Positions 36,901 to 51,900 of a DNA stretch of 64,000 nucleotides are shown in pieces. How positions within the stretch are numbered: the stretch's first letter is position 1; the number at the start of each line of letters is the position of its first letter. Position numbers and translations under genes: made by a program. This stretch comes from Salvator merianae (lineage: Eukaryota; Chordata; Lepidosauria; Squamata; Teiidae), in the NCBI GenBank assembly GCA_003586115.2, contig QVOM02000073.1:61737512-61801511 (forward strand), written 5' to 3'. Below the pieces are notes generated by a model. That model searched no databases and was not told the origin of the DNA. It saw only the letters and a program-made list of their open reading frames with translations.

Positions 36901-39900
36901 AAAAAGATGTACCCAATGTGGGAGTTTCATAAAAGAACTCGGTTGGATTGTGTAATATAATGTACACAGTTCCTAGGTTGGTTATAATAATAACTTTTTA
37001 AAAAATCCACCAACAACAACAATGGTGGAAGAGACAGAAATCAAATTCTGACTGGCCTTGCATCATACTGTTTCCGTAACTTGCATACATGATGCAGGTT
37101 TATAAGGCAGACCAGTGCATGGGGTTCTGCTACATGAAAAGTAAAACACTGATATAGAATTGGACAGCATGTTGGACTCGCTTTCTAACTCCTGGATTAC
37201 AATACAGATCAGTTTAAATATTTCCATGCCCTACGTATTTCAATGGGAGACATCAATAAGCGTTGGTATCTCTTCCACTAAAACAAATAAGACACGGAGG
37301 TACTCATGAATAACAACCATATATGAATCAATGAATTTGCTATTTTCTGACAGGAAAAGACCTTTGAAGTGTCTGTCTCCCTTAGGAGCAGAGACATTTA
37401 ATCAAATTTAATTAGCAAAACAGAGGGAAAAACCAAGGTATCATTACTCTACAGAACTGCCCTAGATGTTCCTGCAATCATTCATGCTAACCTGTTTTTA
37501 TCTGGTCTTTCTTCACAGGTAGGGCTTTGAGGATCATGGAAGGTTTGGAAGCATCTAGCCCATTGGAAAGCGACTGACATGCAGATGAATCCTTTGGGGC
37601 TACAGTAAAGAACAGAACTATGTTTAATGGCTGCCATAAAATGATCACTTCTGTACAGGCAAGGAAAAACAAACAACTGTACAAAAACAAATAGAATGAT
37701 GGGCACAACAGCTCTGATGCTCAGATGCTCTTTAATGTCTATGGGACATCTGTGTGTAACAAGAGTTAGGAAGAAATTCAGCTTCAGGGATTCAGCTGAA
37801 AAGTCGGCCTGGCCCCAGTATCAGAAAAGAAACTGCACCAATACACATTTGCATGCAATCACCCCCCTTGCTGTACCAACCCAAGAGTTTGCCTCAACAG
37901 GGACACGTTCTGATTTGAAAGCCATCTAAGAGCCAAGCGGTTCTACTTTGGCTGGAGATCATGCATGCAGAATTCCAGTCGTTACATATGCAGACAAGGA
38001 GGAGTTTGTTTTTCCTCAATCAAAATCTGGGGAAGCTTTGGACAGATGACAATGGGATTTGCTCAATACCTTCCACGGAAATTCTCTCCACTGTTTCTGG
38101 CTCCTGTTCCTCCTTTTCTCCCTCTTGGTCTGACAGCCCATTCTCCTCTAAGCAAGGCTCTTTCATGTTCTCTCCACCATTCACCCAATCACTCACATCT
38201 TGTGCCGATGGAAGCTTCCCTGACTGCTTCTTCTTTTTCTTGCCTTTTGGTTTCAGTTGGGTGCTTCTCTTTTTCTCCAGCTCAATGCTCTTCTTGCCTG
38301 CTACACAACAGATATTCTGAAAGCAACTGGGTATATTCAAAACAAACGTCAGGAGGACTTTTTTTTGTCTTCTCAAGAGAAATGCAATGGGAACCTGATC
38401 TCTTCCTCAGATATTTGGTCTTGATCCAAACAGGAATGATATCAAAAAGTTCCTTATGCTCACTACCCTTCAGAAAGCCTCAACCCTGCCAGTTTAGGGA
38501 TGCTCACTAAGACTATTTTAGGAAACAAGACGCAAATACATGATCAAGGGTCCCCTGCTCTATGCTTTTGCCAAGCTGGTGTGAGAGCCCGAAAGGTGTA
38601 CCAACCTTGGGGTGGGTGGCTGTGCTCCTGCTTCGTGGCCACCCATTTGTGAACACAAAAGTCATCTGCTCCAGTATAAATGCAATCTGCTTCTACAGGT
38701 GACCACTGCACACAAAGCAGCCGGCCCCGGTGTCCTCTATAATTATGCAAAGGTTCTTCCTTAAGAACATCCCAAACCTATAAACAAAACCTCTCATTAA
38801 AAAGAGAAATAATGACACAGTATTATGTAATATTCCCTCATCAAGCTGGATGCTAGAGTTTCCAAAGAGATTCTTAATTTAATGATCAGTCCTGTATAGT
38901 GCTTAAGAAACAGGACGGGTGATCAATTCTCTTGTCAACAAATAGGGATAATGCAAATTGGTTACCCTAGTGAAAGGAAGCTTGAACTTTCAGACTTGTT
39001 ACTTCTGGGAAGAGACTATGCAAAACTCTGGGTTATAATCTAGAGAGGTTTCCTTCAGGCACACCGCCCAGTTTTTAATTTGCTCCTTGCTTAAACATTC
39101 CTGCCAAAGGTGAATTTGTACTTAGGTACAAGTTCTAAGAGACTTTTTTTAAAGAATTATGTTTTACAGGAAGCCCAAGATGTAAAAAGTGCACACTTGC
39201 TTAAAATAATGGGATAGAAAACTTAGCATATATTGTTGTTTTGCTTTCAAGTATAAAAAAATGATATAAGAAAAAGCTTTGTCAAGTACAGTCATTCTTC
39301 TTATACGCTGTGATTTTTTCTTGCGTAATGTAAACAGTGCAAGTCTCCACAGCATTCTGAAAGCAACCGCCAGTAACAGGCTGCCAGCAATTAGGTGAAG
39401 TCATTGATTCCGCAGCTCCCTCAACACAATTTTCACAGCCTGGTGGGAAGAGGTATGTGGAATGCTGTTCTGAATATGCACCCTGTTAGAAGGAGAGCAG
39501 CATATAGGTGCACTAGCATGTCTTCCTTCCCCACAAGAGCGAGATGCAGCTCTTACCTGGTTTATCTGCTGTATTTTCATTCTCCCGTTCTTCTCTAGGC
39601 CAGAAGGGAATAGGTCATGCATCACTGTGCCATGACCTGCATTTTCAGGCCTGAAGGAGGTTCATGCTGAGATTCTAAAGGGGACATAACGCCCCAGACT
39701 CTAAAATGTTTATCGCTACATGATGATGTCATCCTTTTGCACAGTGATGCATAGTGCCCTTACTTCAAGGCCCAGGGAAGGCTGGGGGGGCTGAAGATAC
39801 AGCAGATATGCATGGGGGCAGACAAAGGTTCAGTAGCATGCTTTTATACTGATCTCTACTTAAAAGGGTGTGTGGCTGAATTACACACCTCTACCGTTAG

Positions 39901-42900
39901 TTAATGGGAAAGGAACACTGTATGAACAAATAATGACTGTATTATTTTCTCCACAGTGATCCATGCTCTGGTAAATTCCAGATTGGACTATTGTAATGTG
40001 CTGTACATGGTTCAGAAGATGGTTCAGAAACTGCTGCTGGTGCAGAATGCAGCAACTAGGCTACTGACCGGAAGGGCTGGGCGGATGCACATTAAAGGAG
40101 CTGTGATACTGCCGATTCACTACTGAGCCCAATTCAAGGCATTAACCTTAACCTATAAGGCCCTAAATGGCTGGGGCCCCAAATAGTTAAAGGAACACCT
40201 TCTCCCATATCGATCTGCTTGTACCTTAAGATCTACAGGGGAGGCCTTCCTGGCTGTACCATCACTTTCAGTAGTTGAGGGAGTGGGGACCCAGGATAGA
40301 ACCTTCCAGACTGTGCAACAGTCTCCCCCCCATGAGGGTGCACCAGGCACCTTCAGTTAAAATGTTCAGAAGATTTGTAAATACACACTTATTTACTCTG
40401 GTTTTGACTGAAACATCTTCCCCTCCCCACATTCAGTTATTATTTTAGTATGTTATTATTTTTAGTATGTTTATCTTATATTTTGTTTCTGTTGCTGCTA
40501 TCCTGAGACCTTTTGGTATAAAATGGGGAAACAATGCAAGTAAATAAATAAATAAAATAAAGAGGTACTCCCAGATCTCTTAATTATTTGACTCTTGTTG
40601 ATACTGCAGAATGAACAAAGCCCCAAATGTTTCACTTCCATACCTGGGCAGTGCCATCATAGCAAGCAGAGACAAGCTTTCCATCGTGATGTGGACTCCA
40701 AGATAAGCTTGTAATCTTAGCTGTGTGTCCCGCCAAAGTACGATAGGGTTCAGTTATCGTCACAGGCTTCTCTGTAGAGTTTTCTAAAGACCAAATACGT
40801 AATAACTGTAACAAACACTTTGCAAAAAATAAAAAATACTACAGAAGTATTATTATCCCCTCGCATCAGGATTCTTAAGACAGAGATCATCTATAGAAAG
40901 TTTCTGGCAAAATGGTCAATGCAGTGAGTTCTTGCACACAGCTTCCAGTTTGCAAAGTATGGTTCACAGATTTCTTAAAAACAATTTTACTGCACAGTCA
41001 CTTCTCACAAAGTGACTTCAATAACTTGTCCTAGTTTCCAATTCACTAAAGAGTTAAATACACAGGGCACTGTGCTGTCAAAAACATGCTATCATCTTCG
41101 CCAAGGACACATCAGAATATAAGAGAAAAGAACCATATTACCAAATTTAGCAGTGATTCTACATAATATTTTCATTCATTCCACCCAGGTCACTTCGATC
41201 TACCAAGATTCAAGGTTACAATTATGTATATAATCCTTGTATAAACTTAGAACTTATCTAATCAACCCTTGATTATTTGCTGCAAACACTGAATAGCTCT
41301 GATGAGATGTTTGAGTAAATCTAATTTTGGCGGTTATATACCACTAAAGACCAGCTGCTGCAAGACTGTGAACAAGGCAAGCAGTTGTGCTCATGTATTG
41401 CTTGCAGCCTCTATGCAACTGGTTTGCTACTGTGATAACAGCATCCTGGACTAGATGGATACCTAGTATGATCCAGGATGGTATTTCTTATGTTTTTAAT
41501 TGCACAAGCAAGTAAAGAGTTAGGGTAAATAATTCAGTTGTTAAATGCCACTGTTTTCATTAGTCCCTGCCACAATAACGCTCCCCCCAAAAAACCCTTG
41601 CTTAGTCAATATTAAAGCTAATTTTAACATTGCTCATTAACTTCTCTGGTCCACAGATACCACAGCTCAAAAAGAAATCAGCTTCACAGAAACTGGAGGT
41701 GTAGGTGGTGCTGTAAGGCTAACCGCTATAGCTCTTTGCATTCCCAAAACATCTGATCTCTGCAAAGACACCTATATTACATTGCTTAAACAAATAATGG
41801 AAGGAAGCCTGCAACATTTCAAACCATGAAAGGGACAACATGGTCAAAAGGGAAAAGCAGCATCACCCAAGATAAAGTGACTGAAGACATATCAACACAA
41901 ACAAGGAAAGTCACCTATGAGACTCCTGAGGTTATGCACATATATGTTAGCATTGTTTGAGCCAGAGGCAATCATGTAACTCAGTTCTGGCTGTGAGCCA
42001 TGGTCGTGATGCCAGCGAATAGCGTTGATAAGCTTGTGGTGCTGCTGGATGGTGCCCAAGAGCTTCAAATCTGGAGCCCGAAGTACTTCAATTGATCTGA
42101 AATTTAAAAAGCGGTCAATCCAAAAGCACACTTCTCCACACACGTATCTTTTCACATTTTAACACCTTCATTCACATATACTATGCATCCCGTATCTTGG
42201 AGTCCAGAGACCAACACTGCTGTGCCTTTCAGGCCTCTCATTTTTTCTTTTATGTCTGTTCTATGAGCGATCGGCCACCAAATCAAACTGAAAGACCAAG
42301 CAGGGGAGGAGCTTCTTCAGAAAGGACTGCTCATATGATAGGTGTCTTTTAAGCAGTAGTATAGACTAACCCTGAAGCCTAACTGAGATGACAGGGATTT
42401 CGATACCCATTGCTGTCGCTGCAAAGATAGAGTTAACATTAATTTAGATTTTATCACATACCCATCTTCGTTACCAATAGCTAAGACACTGCCATCTGGC
42501 TTCCAGCTGATCTCTGTGTGCGCTGGCAATTTGTGCTAGGAAAAAAAGAGAACAACCACCATCAGTCTTTGGAATTATAGTAGCGCTGATATCCATTGCA
42601 ATAAAGCCTGGAAAAATAGACGTGGAAGTGATTACTAAGAAAACAAAGGAAAAAAAGGGTCAATGGGGAACTATGCAAATACTTCTGCTGTTTCTTGTGT
42701 AATTCTCACTAGTGATTGCTTTAGGTCAAGCAACATTCCAGCAGTTATTTTACTCCAGAGTAAGCCAGTCAAACAATCACCATCTGTTCACAGCATTCTC
42801 AAGCGATCTATTCTGAAAACTATATTTTTCAGCCTGTACCTGTGTAGATTTCTTCATGATTCTAGCCCCTTAATGGAAAAACAGTTCAGACCAATAAACA

Positions 42901-45900
42901 ACTGCAGAGTTTGAACCAAATCACTTACTATAAGGAAACATATGAAATCTCTATGGCAATGAACATCTTCCTGAAAATACACATGATGTAACAGGTATAT
43001 ACCCCAAAACCTGTAGCGCACCCCATCCACCATTTTTTTAAAATTAATTAATTAATTAATTAACATTTTTATCCTACCCTATACATGAAGGTCTCAGGGG
43101 AGATGCAACTAGAGATGTGCACAAACCGAAATTTAGTGGTTCGGTTCAAATCGAACTAAACTATCCTTGGTTCATGTTCAATTTGAACTTTTTTTTTTTA
43201 ACTACCCTTGGTTTGCATTCAATTTAAACCATGCAAACCATACTTGGTTTGATAGAATCCCCTTGGTTTGGTTCAACTAGTCTTTTTTTGTCTGAACTGC
43301 AGGCCTATCTTAATGGGTCCTTCACCCCTACAGTGAAAAACATACACCAGAAGCTTAAACTTCACCAGAAAGCGATCTGTCTTGACAATGGACATACCAT
43401 AAATCCATCTAGTAACACATCACTACTCTTCCACTCTGTAGTAAAGACAAGGGCAAGAGTGTGTCCTACAACATGGGTTAGACCTATAATATGCTGAAAC
43501 AGCCTTATGGTTGTCATGGGGTCATGAAAACCTACAGGAGACGTCCTCAGCATGGGGCCTCAATCCTCAAGCACCAGTGTGCATGCAGCCTCCAACACCA
43601 CTTCCAAGGAAGCCTCTACCAACTCAGACAGGAAAGATATTTAGCAGTGGGGTGAATGGTAGACCAATAACAGCCCTGTTCTGTCTCCCTGGCCACAAAG
43701 CAGGAACAATTCCTGAACCCAGTCACAGAGCAGACCGTGTGTCTGATGAAAGAGATGTATTCTTTATATACTCTGGAGACTCACCCATCATGCCCCACAA
43801 GCATGAAGTGATGCTGCACCAGATATCCTGGTGGCAGATAGTGAGCACCAAGTCTCCTAACTCAACACTCAGGTTTCTGTGATACACATCAGATCAGTCC
43901 TTTCATCCACAATCAAAGTGTGGATGAATGATGATTTATTTTGGACTGACCTAGCATTTAACAGGACAAGCATCTTTTGGAGTTTTGGCCTTGAAGTAGT
44001 TCTGAAGTTTGAATTTCTAACTGAAACACAGTAGATTAGTTTTAACCCCTCTGCACTGAATGTATATTGTGTAGCCAGTCAGGTATAGGAGACTGGAGCT
44101 CTGCATTCTTGAGCAGGGAGAGATGGGAAGAAGCAGAATTAAGGCTATTTTTTGTGTTTCCATCCTTCCATTTGTTTGTCATTTGGGGCATTACTAAATA
44201 CTGGCTATATTCCTAGACTTGCTACAGAAGACAAACATTTAGAGTTGGTTTTTAATCCCATAATCCCACCATATTATATCACCTATCATAATGGAACAAT
44301 GAGCTTTGGAGAAGGCATTGAGATAACTCTCATAGCAGCAGAAAGATTTGTGCTCATTTGTCACTGACCTTGAAAATGCATTGACAGTTCTGTTGAGAGC
44401 TGCTTAATTTCAAAGCCTGCTTCTTGCACATAGTCTAGTAGTTTGTGGAAATTTGAGATTTTCCTATATAAGCAACCCAGTTTAGCTGACCAATGGGAAA
44501 TCATCCACTGCTTTGAGAGGTGCTGTACAGCAACATGATCAAATTTCACCCACAGATCCCAAAAAGGCCTGCAAGAAAATCTGGTATGTTGTCAGATACG
44601 CCCTGAAAACACTTCTTATGTAATAGGACTAGAGAGAAGGTGGCTTCCTCCTTGATGAACTGTCAATTCATCAATTGGCTTCCAAGGAAAAATGTGACCT
44701 TCTTGATTTCTTAAGCTTATAGATCCACCAAAGCAAACTGGATGAATATTTAACCAAAGATACCAGACACAACTATGTACCCAACTATGCCCAGAAACGT
44801 TTCCGAGAAAACCAACAGCATAGCTGCGGTGAGAGGGCGGGAAGCACAAAGCCCATGGGCTGCCCCAAAGGGGAAGAACCAAGAGGCCGAGACAACTGAA
44901 GACCAGACGCCGCAGAGTAAGGAGGAGAGCTGGTCACTGAGCTGAAAGGCAACGAAGATAAACTGATGGCCTTTGCACCCTTTCTTCTATTTATACTTCA
45001 GGGCTAAGACCTTCTAGTGTTGGTCAGGGTTGGAAGGCCAGGAGCAACCCATAGGTGCATTCCTCCCGATGACTGGCTTAGGAGAAAGGTCTGGCACAGT
45101 CAATGTTCTCAATCCTGTTCATCCATCTTTCACTTGCTATTTGAATCCAGCAAGTCTCTCTAAAAAGAATACATATTCCACAAGAATGGGCATATAATTT
45201 CCTTTCTGTCTTTATAAGGACCTCACAACTGATTCCACTATCTTTGTGGAGGTGGGGGTAGGGGGGATGTAACACAGGATGCCTGTCTCCCTGTAATTAT
45301 GAATTCAGCTTTGCACACTAACTGGTCTTCTGTTCTGCCTTTGCTTGACCTCGGCTTCCCATAGAATGATACAGCAGAAATTGGTTGCTGTGTGACTGTA
45401 AGATGCTTTCAAGGACATGTGAGCAAGGAGGCTGCCTGGTGCCACCAGGATAGAGGTGGTGTTACGAGTTTTAGTGCCAAATGTACTTACTGGTTGGAAA
45501 GGGTCACCTGGAGAGTATAAAGTACTGCGTTGACAATCAATCTTCTATACAGTTTCTTGTCAATCTGCCATAATATTATATCTAGAATCATAGAATCATA
45601 GAGTTGGAAGGGACCTCTAGGATCATCGAGTCCAACCCCCTGCTCAATGCAGGATTCACTAAAGCATCCCAGACAGATAACTGTCCAGCCTCTCCTTGAA
45701 GATCTCCAGTGAAGGAGAGCCCACCACCTCCTGTGGCAACCTGTTCCAATGACTGATTGCCCTTACGGTCAGGAAGTTTTTCCTAATATCTAGCCTGTAT
45801 CTACTCCCTTGAAGTTTCATCCCATTGTTTCTAGTCCTTCCTTCTTGCGCAACTGAGAATAGGGCCAATCCTTCTGCACTGTGAAGGATGCTCCATGATT

Positions 45901-48900
45901 TCTGCTGACCAAGTAATTTTCTATCTCAGAGCTGTGGTTCCTTGTGACTATAAGGGGTCTTGCGCTAGGTGGGCTTACACTTCCCCGCTCTATTCTACTC
46001 CCCCAAAGTGACCCAACAAGTATATTCCATAGCAAAGGTTCTATTGTATTAGCTTAAGTTGCATTTTAGGACCATACTGCACATTTGCACTGCTGAGATC
46101 TTTAATGTTACTTGGCATCTAGTTAGTCTGTTGTTTAAATATCTCCTTTGTAGCAAATTTGGTGTGGATCTGTGAGTGTCTGTGTCTCGATATGCATGAG
46201 CATAAGCAACTCCTGGGTAAAAATTTCAGAATGTGTCAAGGCCAATGTGAAAAGATCCTTTATGTATGTAGCCTGGCCATGTGTAATATCGACATTTATT
46301 GCAAACGAACAGATGGACTCAGAAAACATGAAATTGTCAGCATTACCTCTATAACCAATATCAAAAGAGGGATGTCTAAAAACTGCTATACAATATTTCT
46401 GTTCTCTGGCTTCTTGTCCCGTGCTTTCCTTCTCCCTTCCCAAACGGTGCTGTTATTCCCAGAAGGAGGTCACCCTACACCTCTTAAATTTAAAATGAGT
46501 GTTTAAGGGCCATGCCAGCTAACACATGGTTGACTCCAACACCAAAACCAGGCCAATTGTCAAATTAAATCTTCCTGTGCAAATAAATAACAGAAGTATT
46601 AGAACAATGGATGGCAGCATATCCACAGATGGAAAGGGAAGAGAAAATGCATGGAAAGAGAATTCCAACACAGATGTGCTGAACATTTAATTTCAAAAAT
46701 ATCCTCTGAAGTTCTAAACACAAGGGTTGGAATTTCAAGTGTTTTCCATTTAAAACAGACTTGCAATCAAGAGAGTAAAAAAACTCAAATACTAGCCTAT
46801 AAATGTACAACCACCTTGTTCAAAGCAGTCTGAAACCCAGCTGTTCCACTAAGACCTTTTTCCTCTTGCTGTGAAGGTGGAAAAGTACATTACAGTTGAC
46901 AACAGAAGACGACACTGGCTGAACTCTTCAGCTACTCTTTCCACCTTTTAAATGAATGTGCTTAAAGTAGCTTAACAGATGAAATATAACAATGGTTTAA
47001 AAACAAATCCTCACCATTATCATCATCACCATCACTATCATCTGTTTATACTGTTTTACTTGTATCATTCTGACAAAAAAGTATCTTTTTTATATAAGCT
47101 CAACAACACAAATATAATTTAACACATTTAAATAGAAAAGAGAATACAGATCAGCTAAAAATCCAAAACCTCCACAATTAACTTAAAAATGACAGTTTTT
47201 CACTGTCTCTCAGGTCATCCTTAGTTCTTCATGAGTAAGATGAAGACTGATTCTCTTTAAAGCCTCACATATACTAACATTTTAGATTTTACTCAGTGTT
47301 TCTCCAGCCTGAATTGTGAATCTAGCAACCGTACAATTGCAGATACCTTCTAACAGGGTTGTGGCAAACTGATTCTGGTTTGAACCAGTGGAGAACAAAC
47401 CAGGAAAGTTCAAGAGGATATGGCTCATTATTAAACTGAACTGAGTGTTCGAAACAAAGAGTTTGAACTATTCCTAGTTCAGGTACCCTACTAGCCAAAC
47501 CAAGATCTTATGTTCATACACATATCTACCTCCCTGGCATCTACCAGAATTTCTCTTATTAGTATAAAGTTCCTGCTTCGCTTCACAATTTTGTTTTCTC
47601 CCAACCTAATTTCTCAAAAGTTTATCTTTTCATTAGCTTTACATCAGCAGTTTATATGTCTCAACTTTAACTGCTGTAAAATTTCATCAGTACTCCATAG
47701 TCTGCTGCCTATTCTACATCAGGATTATCTGTCCCCTCCCAACTACCTAGAACTTTTACTTAAATAAATAACTTTGTTTATTTCAGAAGCTGCATTATGT
47801 ATAATTTATCTATTTAATTATTATGAGTGTCTGGACTGTAATACTGGGAGCACTCTAAATGATAGAATGGGACATAAATGTAAACCAACAAAATGAGCAG
47901 CTGAATATTCAACACTACCATTCCAGTTCACCAAAGACAATCACAGAAGTCATTGCTGTAAGCATGATGTGGCTTAGTCAGAAAAGATGTGTAGTCATTT
48001 CCTTTCTCACCCATGAGTTTTTACTTACTTTGAATGAATTAGTTTCTCTGATGAGTTTGTTGATGTCGTGGGCTTCTCCACTAAGTTTCCAAGGATTGTG
48101 CTGAAGTACAATTCCCTCACCTGCACAACTGTACAAGGTTACAGAGGGTCTGTCTCCCTCTCCTCCTTCAAAAGAAAGAAAAAAGTGCATTTGCTATTAT
48201 TTTTCTAGGGTTCTTTGAATAAAATTAGCAGAGAGGAAAAGTGTGCCAACCAGCTAGGAAAAATACTGTGTACTAAGCATGAAACCCTTATTTTCAGTGT
48301 TGTTCTAGCACCCTCTTGTGGTTTACGGAAGCTTCACATAATAAAATTAAAGCCAGATCTCTTAATTAGAGCCATGTGCTATTAAGTGCTCTTTGCTACT
48401 TAGTGTTACCTTACACAGCGGGTATTAAACTAGCACTGTCTGTACATCATCCATACTTTCATATTTTCAATAAAGACATATGCAGAATGACAAATTTCAG
48501 TGATCTTTAGGCTCAAAGTTTGCACCCTTTTTATTAAAGAGCTTGTTTTTCCTGTGTGTAAATAAAATGACAAGACTGGAGATCAAATGCCTTTTTAGCA
48601 TTAATGTGGCTTCATGTTTGTTATGTATGCTGTGTTTTTGCAACTAATCACAGATTGCAGCAGTAATTTGTTCACAGCTGAGGTTTCCCTTTCCTGGAAA
48701 ACCAAATCCATAAAGGTTGTAAGGTTGGGGCTTGCTGGGTGGTTCTAAGGATGGCTTCCCCCTCTTGTCCTTGACAGGTAACCTGCTGAACTCCCTGCTC
48801 TAGCCTTATGATGGACAAGGCCCTGGAAGGGAGGAGGAAGAAAAGATCCAGATTAAACAGTCAAAGTGGTTCAGGGTAGGGGAATGGAGCCAATTCCTCA

Positions 48901-51900
48901 TGATAACTTTGAGATCCCCCCCCCCCCGCAATTGATCCCTAGAAAGCATGAATGAAAGCTGTGCCTCTTCATCAGAACTATGTCCAGAGCAGTGCCTGTT
49001 CCTCAAAGGGGGACAAAAGCCTCTGTACAGTTTCACCTCCAACAACCTATAGTCTTTGTGGGCTGACTGAACACTATAACTTTCAGGTGTGGGACCAAAT
49101 ACGATCCCTCAGACTCTCCAAGTTAAAACACGTCTTCAGGGAATATGTACTACTCACAAGGCATATTGTTCAATATTTCTGTGCCTCTCAGGGCCCTTTT
49201 GCTTGAATGAAAAGGATCCATGAAATGTGAAGAATCAGAAGAGCAGATGGAGTGCCAAGTCAATACATAGGCACTGTTTCTTTATTATGGAGGAAAATTT
49301 AAAATAGGCTGTGCTTCAGTTAATATCATTTGTTACTCATAAATTTTAGTAACAATTCAAATATACAAATACATCTAAAAATATAGAGCCAGCATGTTAT
49401 ATGGTGCAACAAGTAGCTGGGTCCCTGAGCCTTATTTGAAACAACGTGGCCTTTTAGACAGAGAACCACATCCCCTAGGTCCAGATGCCTGGAGTACGGA
49501 TATGCCAAACTGGTTTGTATCAGAATGGTTTGTATTGAACTGGGAGGCTTGTGGCGTTAACTACTGGCCAAACCCACTAGAAGTTTGAAATTCAGCCCGA
49601 AAGTGTGCTGAACTGGGGAAAATTCGACGAACAGCTCACTGGTTCAAACCCCTCCCATACTGCGCTCCAGTCTGTCCTCCTTCTCTTGTCAGGAATGCTC
49701 TGTCCTTGAATCATGCCTGACATCTTTCCAGATTGCACCCTCACCCCTCCTCAGGGATCCCATCCCAATACCCCCACTTCCCCTGTCACATGTCATCATC
49801 CTTGCATCATGCCAGCCATCCCTCCCCCCCAAATCTTGTTTGTGGGCTCCCACTTCCTCCCCTCAGGACTGCACTGCTCCACTGGCAGCTGGGCAGTAAT
49901 TGGAAAGGCCATGGCCAGCATACTGTCTCTTGCTAAGAACACACACCCAGCTTCAGTGGAGCAGCATAGGCCTGAGGGCAGGAAGATGGGACATCCCACA
50001 GACATAAATGTGGGATTGGCAGGGTGTATAATGGGAGGAGGAGGGAGAAGCCAGGGTACAATGGGAGGAGACCACAAACGATTTATCAAACTGGCTGGAC
50101 AGTTTCCTTGGCTTACGTTCAGTAATGAACCCGAACAGCAAAGTTGTGTTTGTACACAACCCTACACGGAGGATGTCTATTCTCCCTCTGAACCACTTCT
50201 ATTTTAACTGACTTACACCAGAACATGTTCACTCTCATTCATGTCCGTACAGCCTTCAAACAACACAGAAAACTGATGCAGAGCCAGTCCTAACCCCAGT
50301 GATCTCTTTCTATGATTTCAGATAGATTTTACAAAAACAAAGGGAACCTTGAGGCTCCCAACAGGCCAACGGCCTGGCAACTGAAACTTCTAAATCCAAA
50401 CCTCGGAAACAGGTTGGACTCACTCTAATTTCATACCTCCTAGTTCTAAGCCTGCCAGCCAGTTTAGAAAGGTTTCTTGCTCGATGGCATCAAAGCCTGT
50501 CATTAAAATCATCAACCATGGTGATCAGAGCTATTTCTATTTTCCAAACAGAAACCTTTCCATCATAACTACATTTATCCAGAGATTATTCCAGCCTTCC
50601 ATGCTACTTTTCCAGCAGAACCAAAACATCCATAACAATTAAAGGCTATTGAAGGTGTCATAAACAACCTCTCAAGACTCACCAAAAGACAATGGTGGAA
50701 CAGGTGGTCCCCAGGCTAATGAATATACTGTCCTCTTGTGGTAGGTACTGGATATCTGTGGGGGTCTAAAGGAGTTGAGAGAAAAGAATGGGGGATCATA
50801 TTTTTAAAAAGTTTAGTGAGCATGGATTATCGGATGTAAAATACAAGACCGTTGAAGAATACAAACAGAACTAAGTGGGAAAATAGTTAAAAAGCAAACG
50901 TTAGAACAGCATTTTGCACAGTTTTTCTGTATCTCTTTATCACATATTGTAGAAAAGGATGTCAATACTCTACTTTTTTGTGCTTAATTCTTGATCCTAA
51001 AACCAGCAGTATGTTTGTTAAAATTCTAATATTGATTCTGCTTAAATTTTAGATTTTTAGAAAGAACAAGTATGGATCCAAAGAATACTGCACTCAAATT
51101 TTTTAAAAATGTTCATTCTTAAAACCAGAATGAAAACGAAAAGCTTGAACTGCAAGACAGAAAAAGTCAAAACAGATTACTGTAGCTTATATTAAGCTCT
51201 TTAACATTAATGCCAACAATCCTGCCAGGACTGACAATATTGAAATACAGACTCAACTGGGCAAACACTCAGAACTATAATTAAAATGGCTTTCCAAGCA
51301 ATGGATTTTCTGTGAAGGTTTAAACTGAAGTTTGTTGGAAAAGCCTCTACAAAAAAAAAAAAAGTCATGCCCCAAATTAACTGGAAGTTGATTAAGCAAA
51401 TATGGCTTGTATGTCATAACAATACAATTCTAAAATTCTCTCTGACAGCAGCTGTACTGTAGCTCCAAATTTAAAACAGTTCTGTTTCAAATCACACTGG
51501 AACAGGAAGAAAAACAGTGAGATTACAATTGTTCCTCATACAATATCCCACTGCACTACTTTGGACCACACTGTGCAAGTCACTGTCAAAAAACGAAAAC
51601 CAGAAGTTACGGGGAGCAGTGACTGTACCACTTGCTCAACATGGTTGTTTCCAGAAACAGAACCAGTGTGTTATGCAAGGGACAAGCACATTCATACCAT
51701 AAGGATCACTGATGTTTCTAAGCATGAGATTTTAAACAGAAGGTATAATTTTCCAGTCCCAATTTACAGATATTAAATGCAACTTCTACAGATTTTTCAT
51801 GGAACAGAGACACACTATCCAAACCCTACCCTGCTGGAAAGATTTGCAAAAAACCCAAATGGTTACAAGATTTATTTATGTCTAATAACAGGATAATTCA

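Noticed and set aside
44361..44549. Minus-strand frame with [20 protein letters not shown], vaguely like hAT transposase-derived proteins
   Set aside because: Too short and isolated, with no neighbouring transposase motifs. Left unassigned.
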